Positions 9,147 through 18,559 of a DNA stretch of 32,356 nucleotides are shown piece by piece. The translations under genes were made by a program, and so were the position numbers. This stretch comes from Heterostelium multicystogenum. Taxonomy: Eukaryota > Evosea > Eumycetozoa > Acytosteliales > Acytosteliaceae. A model generated the notes under the pieces. That model was given only the letters and a program-made list of their open reading frames with translations, was not told the DNA's origin and did not search any database. The stretch covers positions 1 through 32,356 of the forward strand of contig RCNN01000257.1 of NCBI GenBank assembly GCA_003667245.1, read 5' to 3'. The stretch's first letter is position 1; each line of letters starts with the position of its first letter.

Positions 9147-11209
9147 ATGAGTTATTCAGGTTCTTGCACGTAAATGGCGTCCGCGCTCGTTCCGCGAAAT
9201 GGTCGGCCAGACCCATGTGCTCAAGGCTCTGATCAATGCCTTGGACAGCCAGCGGCTGCACCACGCCTACCTGTTCACCGGTACCCGCGGGGTGGGCAAG
9301 ACCACCATTGCCCGCATCATCGCCAAGTGCCTGAACTGTGAAACCGGCATCACCTCGACGCCGTGTGGTACCTGCTCGGTGTGCCGGGAAATCGACGAAG
9401 GGCGTTTTGTCGACCTGATCGAGATCGACGCCGCGAGCCGCACCAAGGTCGAAGACACCCGCGAGCTGCTCGACAACGTGCAGTACGCACCGAGCCGTGG
9501 CCGCTTCAAGGTCTACCTGATCGACGAAGTGCACATGCTGTCCAGCCACTCCTTCAACGCCTTGTTGAAGACCCTGGAAGAGCCGCCGCCCTACGTCAAA
9601 TTCATCCTGGCCACCACCGACCCGCAGAAACTTCCTGCAACGATTTTGTCGCGGTGCCTGCAGTTCTCCCTGAAAAACATGACCCGGAGCGTGTGGTCGA
9701 GCATTTGACCCACGTGCTGGGTGTCGAGAACGTACCGTTCGAAGACGACGCCCTGTGGTTGCTGGGGCGTGCCGCCGACGGCTCGATGCGTGATGCCATG
9801 AGCCTTACCGACCAGGCCATCGCCTTCGGTGAAGGCAAGGTGCTGGCCGCCGACGTGCGGGCGATGCTCGGCACCCTGGACCACGGCCAGGTGTTCGACG
9901 TGCTGCACGCATTGATCGAAGGCGACGCCAAGGCGTTGCTCGAAGCCGTGCGCCATCTGTCCGAGCAAGGCCCGGACTGGAATGGCGTGCTGTCGGAAAT
10001 CCTCAATGTGCTGCACCGCGTCGCCATCGCCCAGGCCCTGCCCGAAGGTGTCGACAACGGCCACGGCGACCGCGACCGCGTGTTGGCCCTGGCCCAGGCG
10101 TTGCCGGCCGAAGACGTACAGTTCTACTACCAGATGGGCCTGATTGGGCGACGTGACCTGCCGTTGGCACCCGATCCGCGAGGCGGCTTCGAAATGGTCC
10201 TGCTGCGGATGCTGGCCTTCAGGCCCGCCGACACGGCGCATGCGCCGAGACAGCCGCTAAAGCCAGTGGGGATCAGCCAGGCCACAGTTGATTCCGCCAA
10301 ACCAGTGGCTGGCCCGGCTGTTGTCGCGCCAGTGGTTGCGCCGCCTGCGTCGGTTGCACAGGCCGCCGCCCCGGTTGTCGCCGAGCCCGTGGCGCCTGTG
10401 GTGGTGCCGGAGCCGGTGGTTGAGCCTGCGCCCGTGCCTGAAGTCGATCTGCCGTGGAACGACCCGGTAGAGGCCGAGGTCGAGGTCGAGCTGCAGCCTG
10501 CCGTCGAGCCGGTGCTGGAAACCACCAGCGAGCAGCCTGAACTGACACCCATGCCCGCGCCGACCCCGGACAGCGTGGTGCCGGACGCCCCCGAGTGGGT
10601 TTCGGCCCCGGTGCCGGAGCCGACCGTTGCGCAAGTGGACGCCGCCACCCGGGCACCGACCTCGACGACGAGCCGCCGCTGGACGAAGATTACATCGAGC
10701 CGGACATGGATTCGGCCTACAGCTACCTGGACGACCTGGCCAGCGAACATACCGCCGAGCCTGCCCCGGAGCCTGAACCCGAACCTGCCGCGATGCCGGC
10801 CACCGGCCTGGCGTTGCAATGGCTGGAGCTGTTCCCGAAACTGCCGATCTCCGGCATGACCGGCAGCATCGCCGCCAACTGCACCCTGATTGCCGTTGAT
10901 GGCGACCACTGGCTGCTGCACCTGGACCCGGCCCACAGCGCCCTGTTCAACGCGACCCAGCAGCGCCGGCTCAACGATGCCCTGAACCAGTTCCACGGGC
11001 GCACGCTGACCATCAGCATCGAGCTGATCAAGCCCGAGCAGGAAACCCCGGCCCAGGCGGCGTCCCGTCGCCGGGTCAACCGCCAGCGTGAGGCTGAAGA
11101 GTCGATCCACGGTGATCCGCTCATCCAGCAGATGATGCAGCAGTTTGGCGCGGTGGTGCGGCACGATACTATTGAACCTGTAGAAGCCCCGGTACCCCAA
11201 GCGTCATAA
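9147..11209 (+). CDS. dnaX: DNA polymerase III subunits tau/gamma (three frameshifts)
   Basis: This is the clamp-loader ATPase and replisome organiser. The ATG at 9147 opens MSY, and removing one extra T near 9155 continues as [12 protein letters not shown]. The Walker A motif GTRGVGKTT is at about 9283, the zinc module has four Cys (CLNC ... CGTC ... C), the DEVH box is at about 9525, and the sensor SRC at about 9652. A missing C near 9687 and another near 10650 split the rest. The middle is a long Pro/Val/Glu-rich linker (10300-10650), and the last domain ([20 protein letters not shown]) binds the polymerase alpha subunit. The corrected length is near 687 residues, normal for Pseudomonas. 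Three breaks in a gene of this kind argue strongly for sequence errors. ybaB follows after 43 bp. Confidence 0.95.
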
Positions 11210-11252
11210 CCCGGGGCCAATAATTGATCCACGTACTTTTGAGGTGATTCCC

Positions 11253-11591
11253 ATGATGAAAGGTGGCATGGCCGGCCTGATGAAGCAGGCGCAGCAGATG
11301 CAGGAAAAGATGGCCAAGATGCAGGAAGAACTGGCCAACGCCGAAGTCACCGGTAAAGCCGGTGGCGATATGGTCAGCGTGGTGATGACCGGTCGTCACG
11401 ACATCAAGCGCGTGAGCATCGACCCAAGCGTATTGCCGGGCGTCGGCGAAGACGACCTGGAAATGCTCGAGGCGCTGTTTGCCGCGGCCGTCAACGACGC
11501 CGTGCGCAAGATCGAAGCCAACAGCCAGGACAAGATGTCTGGCGTGACCGCTGGCATGCAACTGCCACCGGGTATGAAGCTGCCGTTCTGA
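11253..11591 (+). CDS. ybaB: YbaB/EbfC nucleoid-associated protein
   Basis: A small DNA-binding protein that forms dimers shaped like tweezers and is nearly always encoded after dnaX. It is intact, 112 residues. The N-terminal amphipathic helix is rich in Gln, Met and Lys ([20 protein letters not shown]), the middle is beta-rich ([20 protein letters not shown]), and the end is [11 protein letters not shown]. The ATG at 11253 is preceded by GAGG at a spacing of eight. An upstream in-frame GTG at 11244 overlaps that ribosome site and is unlikely. A strong terminator follows directly. Confidence 0.93.
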   Translation: MMKGGMAGLMKQAQQMQEKMAKMQEELANAEVTGKAGGDMVSVVMTGRHDIKRVSIDPSVLPGVGEDDLEMLEALFAAAVNDAVRKIEANSQDKMSGVTAGMQLPPGMKLPF

Positions 11592-11610
11592 TCGGCAAGC
11601 GCAGCACCGA

Positions 11611-11640
11611 AAATGCCAGGCCCCGCGCCTGGCATTTTTT
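11611..11640 (+). terminator. Rho-independent terminator after ybaB
   Basis: An 11-bp perfect stem (AAATGCCAGGC with complement at 11627-11637), 5-base loop, then a T-run. It ends the dnaX-ybaB transcript and separates it from recR, which is commonly in the same operon. Confidence 0.9.
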
Positions 11641-11662
11641 TGTCCGGCTATTTTCCATACCC

Positions 11663-11774
11663 GTAGCAGCTGTCGAGCGCCAGCGAGGCTGCGTCGGCAG
11701 CGACTCGGTCCCACGTCTGGCATGAAAGCAGCGGTGCGGCTAACGTAGCCTCGCTGGCGCTCGACAACGGCTAC
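11663..11774. repeat. REPIN (inverted REP doublet)
   Basis: Two copies of a block with core GTCGAGCGCCAGCGAGGCT face each other (11663-11693 and 11744-11774) around a 50-base spacer. The core match is perfect over 19 bases. This is the structure of a REP doublet mobilised by RAYT transposases. No RAYT gene is in the window. Confidence 0.8.
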
Positions 11775-11862
11775 TGCGAGAGTTTTGTCGAACCCTGGAC
11801 CCTGTGTTGGGGTCTGCACCCTATACCGTTGAATTCAATCACCGATAGAAGGAGCCTCGCTG

Positions 11863-12894
11863 ATGTGCGAAGCATTGACCCTCAACCAGCGCATTGTGCT
11901 GGTCTCACGCCCCCACGGCGCACCGGTGCCGGAAAACTTTCGCCTGGAGCGCGTCGCGCTGCCGGAACTGGCCGACGGCCAGGTTTTGCTGAAGACCCTT
12001 TACCTGTCCCTGGATCCCTACATGCGCGGGCGCATGAGTGATGCGCCGTCCTATGCTGCGCCGGTAGAAATCGACGAAGTGATGACCGGTGGCGCTGTCA
12101 GCCGCATCGAACAGTCCCGCAATCCGAAGTTCGAGGTGGGTGACCTGGTGGTCGGTTCCACCGGCTGGCAGAGCCACAGCATCTCCGATGGGCGCAACCT
12201 GATCCGGTACCGAAGGGACTGGCCAGCCCGTCCATGGCCCTGGGTGTGCTGGGTATGCCCGGCATGACCGCCTATATGGGCCTCACCGATATCGGCCAGC
12301 CCAAGTCCGGGGAAACCCTGGTGGTGGCGGCCGCTTCCGGTGCGGTGGGCTCGGTGGTGGGCCAGGTGGCGAAGATCAAGGGCCTGCGGGTGGTCGGTGT
12401 GGCGGGTGGCGCCGACAAGTGCCGCTATGTGGTGGACGAGCTGGGCTTTGATGCCTGTGTCGATCACAAGAGCGACAACTTTGCCGAGGAGCTTGCCCAG
12501 GCCTGCCCCAAGGGCATCGATATCTACTTTGAAAACGTCGGCGGCAAGGTATTCGACGCGGTCGTGCCGCTGCTGAATGCCAAGGCGCGCATTCCCTTGT
12601 GTGGCCTGATCGCCGGCTATAACGCCCACGAAGCGCCCAGCGGTCCCGACCGGCTGCCGGCGTTGCAACGTACCTTGCTGACCAAGCGTGTGCGGATCCA
12701 GGGCTTTATCGTGTTCGACGACTATGGCGACCGCCAACCGGAATTCCTCAGTGCCATGGCGCCGTGGGTGCGGATGGCAAGATCAAGTTCCGCGAGGACG
12801 TGGTGGAAGGCCTGGAGCAGCACCTGAAGCCTTTATCGGTTTGCTGGAGGGGCGCAACTTCGGCAAGTTGGTGGTGCGGGTCGCACAAGATTGA
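11863..12894 (+). CDS. NADP-dependent MDR oxidoreductase, CurA/YncB-like (frameshifted)
   Basis: A soluble medium-chain reductase of the zinc-free type that reduces alpha,beta-unsaturated carbonyls. The N-terminus (TLNQRIVLVSRPHGAPVPEN) and LYLSLDPYMRGRMSD are typical of the CurA/prostaglandin-reductase group. The Rossmann motif AASGAVGSVVGQVAKIKG (about 12330-12385) binds NADPH, and KGIDIYFENVGGKVFDAV follows. The ATG at 11863 has AAGGAG eight bases upstream. Three one-base losses (near 12204, 12774 and 12822) break it, and correcting them gives about 344 residues, the family length. It has its own terminator and stands between ybaB and recR. The physiological substrate is unknown. Confidence 0.88.
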
Positions 12895-12910
12895 GCATTT
12901 GACGCTAATC

Positions 12911-12946
12911 CGAGGCGCGGGTATAAACCGCGTCTCGTTGTTTTTG
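12911..12946 (+). terminator. Rho-independent terminator between the oxidoreductase and recR
   Basis: Stem CGAGGCGCGG at 12911-12920 pairs with CCGCGTCTCG at 12928-12937 (one G-T pair), followed by TTGTTTTT. It ends only 14 bases before the recR ATG. Confidence 0.75.
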
Positions 12947-12960
12947 TCGGACCTTTCCCC

Positions 12961-13561
12961 ATGAGCTTCAGCCCCCTGATTCGTCAACTGATCGACGCCC
13001 TGCGCACTTTGCCGGGCGTGGGCCAGAAAACCGCCCAGCGCATGGCGCTGCAACTGCTGGAGCGTGATCGCAGCGGCGGCTCCCGACTGGCCAGCCCTGA
13101 GCCAGGCGATGGAAGGGGTTGGCCACTGCCGCCAGTGCCGCACCCTGACCGAGGAAGAGCTGTGCCCGCAATGCGCCGACCCGCGTCGCGACGACACGCT
13201 GCTGTGCGTGGTCGAAGGGCCGATGGATGTCTACGCGGTGGAGCAGACCGGTTACCGCGGGCGCTACTTTGTGCTCAAGGGCCACCTGTCGCCGCTGGAC
13301 GGGCTGGGGCCGGAGGCGATTGGTATTCCGCAACTGGTGACGCGGATCGAGGAGCAGGGCACGTTCGTCGAGGTGATCCTGGCCACCAACCCTACGGTGG
13401 AAGGCGAAGCGACGGCCCATTACATCGCCCAGCTGCTGACCAACAAAGGCCTGATTACCTCGCGCATCGCCCACGGCGTGCCGCTGGGTGGCGAGCTGGA
13501 ACTGGTGGATGGCGGGACCCTGGCGCATTCGTTTGCCGGACGTAAGCCGATCGCCCTATAA
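12961..13561 (+). CDS. recR: Recombination mediator RecR (frameshifted)
   Basis: RecR works with RecF and RecO to load RecA on gapped DNA. It has a helix-hairpin-helix at residues 10-35 ([20 protein letters not shown]), a C4 zinc finger (CRQC ... CPQC, about 13129-13172) and a Toprim domain ([20 protein letters not shown]). The C-terminus matches the family ([20 protein letters not shown]). Two bases appear to be lost near 13090 between RLA and ALSQAMEG. Corrected length is about 200 residues, as expected. The ribosome site is weak (GGA about nine bases upstream). A terminator just ahead means it is expressed by read-through or from a promoter inside the oxidoreductase gene. Confidence 0.93.
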
Positions 13562-13576
13562 CAAACACCGCAGAAC

Positions 13577-13673
13577 AAAATGTGGGAGTGGGCTTGCTCG
13601 CGAATGCGGTGGTTCAGTCAATGCATCTGGCGACTGATACACCGCATTCGCGAGCAAGCCCGCTCCCACATTT
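13577..13673. repeat. REPIN of the TGTGGGAGTGGGCTTGCTCG type
   Basis: Arms at 13577-13611 and 13639-13673 are near-perfect inverted copies (one G/C-type mismatch) of a repeat found in hundreds of copies in fluorescent pseudomonads. The spacer is about 28 bases. It lies just after recR and may also act as a 3' hairpin. Confidence 0.85.
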
Positions 13674-13711
13674 GTTTTGTGGCGTTCACGAGTCTTTCCT
13701 CTTGCTTGATA

Positions 13712-13729
13712 ACCAAGCAAGCGCTTGGT
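13712..13729. promoter_or_regulatory. Candidate TetR-type operator before the acyl-CoA dehydrogenase
   Basis: A perfect inverted repeat ACCAAGC-AAGC-GCTTGGT, 33 bases before the start codon at 13762. ACCAAGC-type palindromes are the usual form of operators for TetR-family regulators of acyl-CoA catabolism. No TetR gene is nearby, so the regulator would act from elsewhere. This is inference from the motif alone. Confidence 0.55.
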
Positions 13730-13761
13730 AAGTTCGCTCTACCGTACCGTGGAGCTTGCCG

Positions 13762-14906
13762 ATGTCTGCCTATCAGGAATACTTCGACCCCAGCCACCAA
13801 TTGGTCCGCGACAGCGTGCGTCGTTTCGTCGAGCGCGAGATGTTGCCGGGCATCGAGCAGTGGGAAGAAGCGGAAAGCTTCCCCGGGAGCTGTACCTCAA
13901 GGCCGGTGCGGCGGGGATCCTGGGCATCGGTTACCCCGAAGCCCTTGGAGGCAGCCACGAAGGTGACCTGTTCGCCAAGGTCGCCGCCAGCGAAGAACTG
14001 ATGCGCTGCGGCTCCGGCGGAGTAGTGGCAGGGTTGGGCTCGCTGGATATCGGCTTGCCGCCCATCGTCAAATGGGCCCGGCCCGAGGTGCGCGATCGTG
14101 TGGCGCCGCAGGTGTTATCCGGCGAGAAGATCGCCGCCCTGGCCGTCACCGAGCCCGGTGGCGGCTCCGATGTCGCCAGCCTGCAGACCCGTGCCGTGCG
14201 CGACGGCGACCATTACCGGGTCAGCGGCAGCAAAACCTTTATCACCAGCGGCCAGCGTGCCGACTTCTATACCGTCGCGGTACGTACCGGGGGGCCGGGC
14301 TTTGCCGGCATCAGCCTGTTGTTGATCGAAAAGGGCACGCCTGGTTTCACCACCGGTACACCGCTGAAGAAAATGGGCTGGTGGGCGTCGGACACTGCCG
14401 AATTATTCTTCGATGATTGCCGCGTACCCGTAGGCAATCTGATCGGCGCCGAGAACATGGGTTTCGCCTGCATCATGGGCAACTTCCAGAGCGAGCGCCT
14501 GGCCCTGGCCCTGATGGCCAATATGACTGCGCAGATGGCCCTGGAGGAAAGCCTGAAGTGGGCGGCCCAGCGCGAGGCCTTCGGCAAACCATCGGCAAGT
14601 TCCAGGTGCTCAAGCATCGCCTGGCGGAAATGGCCACGGCGGTGGAGGTCTCGCGGGAATTCACCTACCGCCAGGCCGCCAAGATGGCCGCGGGCAAGAG
14701 TGTGATCAAGGAGATTCTCGATGGCAAAGAACCTCGCCACCGACACCGCGACCGCGTGACCTTTGATGCCGTGCAGATCCTCGGCGGCCAGGGCTACATG
14801 CGCGGCAACCTGGTGGAGCGGCTGTATCGCGACAACCGCATCCTGTCCATCGGCGGAGGACTCGGAAGTGATGAACGAAATCATCAGCAAGCAGATGGGC
14901 TTGTAG
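13762..14906 (+). CDS. Acyl-CoA dehydrogenase (frameshifted)
   Basis: A FAD enzyme that introduces the C2-C3 double bond in acyl-CoA during beta-oxidation. The ATG at 13762 has GGAG seven bases upstream. Recognisable parts: N-terminal helices (SVRRFVEREMLPGIEQWEEA), FAD/substrate motif LAVTEPGGGSDVASLQ (about 14140), SKTFITSGQRADFYTVAV, GWWASDTAELFFDDCRVPVG and the C-terminal VQILGGQGYMRGNLVERLYR followed by RILSIGGG. The late position usually held by the catalytic Glu is IGGG, so the base is more likely the Glu of SERLALAL on helix G, as in isovaleryl and long-chain types. The frame breaks near 13883, 14592, 14717, 14740 and 14862. This gene also follows recR in P. aeruginosa. Chain-length preference is unknown. 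Confidence 0.88.
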
Positions 14907-14916
14907 AAAGCGCTTT

Positions 14917-15058
14917 TGTGGCGAGGGAGCTGTGCGAGGGAGCTTGCTCCCGCTGGGCTGCCGTAGCGGCCCCAAGATCTTTGGGAGCGCTGCGCACTCC
15001 AGCGGAGCAAGCTCCCTCGCCACACAAGCTCCCTGCCACACAAGCTCACTCGCCACAC
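14917..15058. repeat. REP cluster of the GTGGCGAGGGAGCTTGCTCC type
   Basis: Left arms at 14917-14952 and right arms at 15003-15058 are inverted copies. The right side holds about three partial tandem units (CTCCCTCGCCACACAAG, CTCCCTGCCACACAAG, CTCACTCGCCACAC). It lies between the convergent acyl-CoA dehydrogenase and apt genes and could end both transcripts. Confidence 0.75.
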
Positions 15059-15070
15059 GGAGTCCCGGGG

Positions 15071-15623
15071 TTATTGCTCTGTCAGTGCAAACTGCGTCAG
15101 GCAGAACGTCGCAATCCCATGTCTTCCAGGCGCTGGGACCCAGCTCCGGCAGATCGATCGCCGCCGCTTCGAAAATCCGTGCGCCCATGCGCCGCGCCAG
15201 GTTGGGCCGCTGCGATCAGCGTGCCGCCGGTGGCGATCAGGTCATCGAACATCAGCACCGAATCCTTCACACAGGCTGTCGGCGTGCACTTCCAGGAAGG
15301 GCTTCGCCGTATTCGGTCTGGTAACTCTCGGCCAGCACGTCAGCCGGCAATTTGCCTTGCTTGCGGAACAGGATCAGCGGTTTGTTCAACTGATAGGCAA
15401 ATGATCGAACCGATCAAGAAGCCCCGGGCATCCATCGCGCCTTGATGTGGGTGAAGTCGGCTTTCGACGTAGCGTGTTACGAAGGTGTCGGCCACTAGGC
15501 GCAAGGCCTTGGGCGACTGGAAACAGCGGCGTACGTGATATCGCGAAAAGATCACCCCAGGCTTGGGGAAGGTCGATGACTGGGCGAATCAGGGATTTTG
15601 ATGTCGAACGAATCGAAGACCAT
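15071..15623 (-). CDS. apt: Adenine phosphoribosyltransferase (frameshifted)
   Basis: Converts adenine and PRPP to AMP in purine salvage, in the cytosol. Reading from the ATG at 15623 gives [20 protein letters not shown], then [20 protein letters not shown] after correction. [12 protein letters not shown] follows, and the PRPP-binding motif [14 protein letters not shown] is at about 15215-15260. The end reads [20 protein letters not shown] and LTQFALTEQ, stopping at TAA 15071-15073. At least six small indels scatter the frames. The corrected length is about 182 residues, the family norm. It lies 80 bp downstream of anr on the same strand, the same order as in P. aeruginosa. Confidence 0.88.
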
Positions 15624-15703
15624 CGTCGAGGAGTCCTGGGGAGGAAAGCGGACTCGAAGTATACCTGCGGCCCAGCCGATTGGCTCGGCCGCAAGCGTCT
15701 GGA

Positions 15704-16433
15704 TCAACCGTCGAGCGAACCGCCAGCCAATGCGCAGAGCTGGATCGGGTCGAGGATATGCACTTCCTTGCCTTCGGCCGCAATCAACTCGTTCTGCTGG
15801 AAGCGGGTGAATACCCGGGATACGGTTTCCACCGCCAGGCCCAGGTAGTTGCCGATTTCGTTGCGCGACATGCTCAGGCGGAACTGGTTGGCCGAGAAAC
15901 CCCGCGCGCGGAAACGTGCGGAGAGGTTGACCAGAAAAGTGGCAATACGCTCGTCGGCGGTTTTCTTCGACAACAGCAGCATCATCTGTTGGTCGTCGCG
16001 GATTTCCCGGCTCATCACGCGCATCAGCTGGCGACGCAGTTGCGGCAGTTGCAGGCCAGCTCATCCAGGCGTTCGAACGGGATTTCACACACCGATGTGG
16101 TTCCAGGGCCTGGGCCGACACGGGGTGAATCTCAGTGTCCATGCCCGACAGTCCGACCAGTTCGCTCGGCAGGTGGAAGCCGGTGATCTGTTCTTCGCCG
16201 CCATCGCTCAGGCTGAGGTTTTCAGCGCGCAGAACGTACTGCATAAACGGAGTCAAACTTGTCGCCCTGGCGAAACAGGAACTCGCCTTTTTTCAGTGGG
16301 CGACCGCGTTTACACGATCTCGTCCAGCGCTTCCATGTCTTCCAGATTCAACGAAAGTGGCAGGCACAGGGGCCAGGCTGCAATCCTTGCAATGAGCCTG
16401 GCTATGAGCGCGCAGTTTAACTGGCTCGGACAT
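15704..16433 (-). CDS. anr: Anr, FNR-type oxygen-sensing regulator (frameshifted)
   Basis: Global regulator of low-oxygen genes. It is a CRP/FNR protein whose N-terminal 4Fe-4S cluster is destroyed by oxygen. The Cys ligands are visible in [11 protein letters not shown] (about 16350-16395), with a fourth Cys in [13 protein letters not shown]. The cyclic-nucleotide-like barrel ([20 protein letters not shown]) and the C-terminal helix-turn-helix ([20 protein letters not shown]) are clear, the latter with the E-SR residues that read TTGAT half-sites. The ATG at 16433 opens [14 protein letters not shown]. Frames change near 16313, 16218, 16100 and 16050. Corrected length is about 244 residues, equal to known Anr. 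Likely targets here are hemN and the cco operons. Confidence 0.93.
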
Positions 16434-16535
16434 TTCTTAAATCCTTGTGGGAAAACACACATAAGACGTAAGGGTACCGCACTGGGGGACGATCAGGCCA
16501 GCGTGTACAAAAAAGCAGCAGCGGTATAAAGAATT

Positions 16536-16555
16536 TTGTATCGAGGTCGATACAA
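16536..16555. promoter_or_regulatory. Perfect palindrome before the coiled-coil gene
   Basis: TTGTATCG-AGGT-CGATACAA: two 8-bp perfect inverted arms with a 4-base spacer, 32 bases before the ATG at 16588 and 103 bases before anr. The geometry suits a dimeric regulator such as a TetR, GntR or CRP-class protein. It is not an FNR box. A hairpin in the leader RNA is the alternative. Confidence 0.5.
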
Positions 16556-16587
16556 GATTGTCACTCCTAGAGCTGGAGGCTCAGATC

Positions 16588-17065
16588 ATGCTTTCCATTG
16601 GCGCAACCAACCCTGCCATTGTTTCTTCGCTAACCGTGCCTGATGCGAAAAAAGACCCCGCTGCAGACGATAAAGACCAAGCGTCTTCGACCGATCGGGC
16701 CACTGACACCAAGCCCCCAAGGACTGGTGGTGGATATCTCGGGGGCGGGGCTGAAAGCCTCCAAGGCCAGCACCAACTCCAACAAGGACATTGACGACAG
16801 CAACCTGAAAGACAACATCAAGCAGCTGTTGAAAATGATTCGCGAGATGAGAAAACAGCTCGCCGAGAAGATGGCTCAGCTCTCAGCTGCCATGTCCGAC
16901 GCCTCAAAGACCCCGCAGGCAAGGCAGGCCAGAGTGGCCGCCTTGCAGAGTGATATCGCGACACTGCAGGCCGGCTTGATGACGGCCCAATCGCAGTTGA
17001 CCAAGGCCTTGAAGGACGAGTCTCCCGAGTCGCAGCTGGAAGCGATGGCCCTGCTGGCGAAGTAG
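16588..17065 (+). CDS. Small coiled-coil protein of unknown function (one frameshift)
   Basis: About 159 residues. The ATG at 16588 has GGAGG eight bases upstream. The N-terminus (MLSIGATNPAIVSSLTVPDA) is followed by a low-complexity Asp/Lys/Thr-rich stretch and then VVDISGAGLKAS. The C-terminal two-thirds is a long amphipathic helix (NIKQLLKMIREMRKQLAEKM, then QARQARVAALQSDIATLQAG), predicted coiled coil. There is no signal peptide or membrane segment. An extra C in the CCCCC run near 16717 splits it. It resembles FlxA-like proteins in size and shape, but I cannot confirm that. It is divergent from anr and convergent with hemN, 7 bp away. Confidence 0.7.
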
Positions 17066-17072
17066 GACAGGT

Positions 17073-18456
17073 TCAGATTACCCGCGAAAATCGTTGCCGA
17101 TTCTGGTGCTCCAGATAGGCATCGAACACCATGCACACCGAGCGTACCAGCAGGCGCCCCGCCGGCAATACGCGGATGCCCTGTGGGTCGAGTTCGATCA
17201 GTCCGTCCTCGTCATCGCCTCCAGTTGCGGCCAGAGCTCGTCGAAATAGCCGCGAAAATCGATGTTGAAGGCCTGTTCGATCTTCTCGAAATTCAGGCTG
17301 AACGTGCAGATCAACTGCTGGATCACTTCCCGTCGCAACCGGTCATCCGTGGTGCATAACCAATCCACGGCTGGTGGCCAGTTGCGCGCCGGCGAGGGCG
17401 TTCTGGTAGTGGTTCAGGTCGCTGCTGTTCTGGGAGTACAGGTCGCCGATTCTGGCTGATCGCCGACACCCAAGCCCGATCAAATCGCAATGCCCGTGGG
17501 TGGTGTAGCCCTGGAAGTTGCGTTGCAGCGTGCCTTCTTCCTGGGCGACGGCCAATCGTCGTCCGGCAGGGCAAAGTGGTCCATGCCCGATGTAGCGGTA
17601 GCCCGCCCGGGTCAACTGCTCGATGGTGGTTTGCAGCATCAGCAGTTTTTCCGCCGGGGAGGGCAGGTCGTCGGTGTTGATCCGTCGCTGGGGCATGAAC
17701 CGTTCCGGCAGGTGTGCGTAGTTGAATACCGAGAGGCGGTCCGGTTGCAGGCTGATGACTTCTTCCACGGTGCGTGCGAAATTCAGCGGTGTCTGCTTGG
17801 GCAAACCGTAGATCAGGTCGATATTGATCGAACGAAACTGCAGGGTGCGCGCTGCGTCGATCACTGCGCGGGTTTCTTCCAGGCTTTGCAGGCGGTTCAC
17901 CGCACGCTGCACTTCGGGGTCCAGGTCCTGCACGCCGATACTGACGCGGTTGAACCCCAGTTCACGCAGCAGGCCCATGGTCGCCCAGTCGGCTTCCCGT
18001 GGGTCGATTTCAATCCCGTAGTCGCCGGAGTCATCGTCCAGCAGGTTGAAGTGCTGGCGCAGGCGGCCCATGACCTGACGCAGCTCGTCATGGCTGAGAA
18101 AGGTCGGGGTGCCGCCGCCGAAGTGCAGCTGCTCCACCGGCTGTTTGGGATCGAGATGGCACGCCACCAACTGGATTTCCTGCTCCAGGCGTTGCAGATA
18201 GGCGTGAGCCCGGCCGCGGTCCTTGGTGATGACCTTGTTGCAGGCGCAGTAGTAGCAAATGTTGGCGCAAAACGGCACGTGCACATACAGCGACAGCGGC
18301 CGTACGGCCTTGCGGCTGTCGCGCAGGGCGTGGAGCAGGTCGAAGGTGCCGACCTGGCTGTCGAATTGTACGGCGGTGGGGTACGAGGTATAGCGTGGCC
18401 CCCGCCAGGTCGTAGCGGTGAATCAGATCAGTGTCCCAACGAATGGCGTCGAGCAT
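17073..18456 (-). CDS. hemN: Oxygen-independent coproporphyrinogen III oxidase HemN (frameshifted)
   Basis: A radical-SAM enzyme that decarboxylates coproporphyrinogen III to protoporphyrinogen IX without oxygen, allowing haem synthesis under anoxia. The ATG at 18456 opens MLDAIRWDTDLIHRYDLAG. The cluster motif CANICYYCAC is at about 18248-18275, with HFGGGTPTFLS and SIGVQDLDPEVQRAVNR following. The C-terminus reads IRVLPAGRLLVRSVCMVFDA and ends at 17073. Indels lie near 18400 (an extra G in a run), 17590, 17565, 17455, 17345 and 17210. Corrected length is about 460 residues, as in the family. A perfect Anr box lies about 60 bp upstream, so it should be induced at low oxygen. Confidence 0.93.
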
Positions 18457-18516
18457 GCGGGCGTTCCCCCGGATAGGCTAGTGGGCCGAGTCTAGGGGCT
18501 GGGTGGGGAAGCCATC

Positions 18517-18530
18517 TTGATTTGCATCAA
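18517..18530. promoter_or_regulatory. Anr (FNR) box upstream of hemN
   Basis: TTGATTTGCATCAA matches the TTGAT-N4-ATCAA consensus at all ten fixed positions. Its centre is about 67 bp before the hemN ATG, which allows a class II promoter with a start near 18482 and a short leader. The anr gene itself lies 2 kb away. Confidence 0.9.
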
Positions 18531-18559
18531 CGGGGAGCGGCGCTATGCCACATGGCGAT

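Noticed and set aside
9680..9700. Programmed frameshift in dnaX that makes the gamma form
   Set aside because: The break near 9687 is a lost C in a C-run within the ATPase domain, far upstream of where a gamma form would end, and similar losses occur in many other genes.
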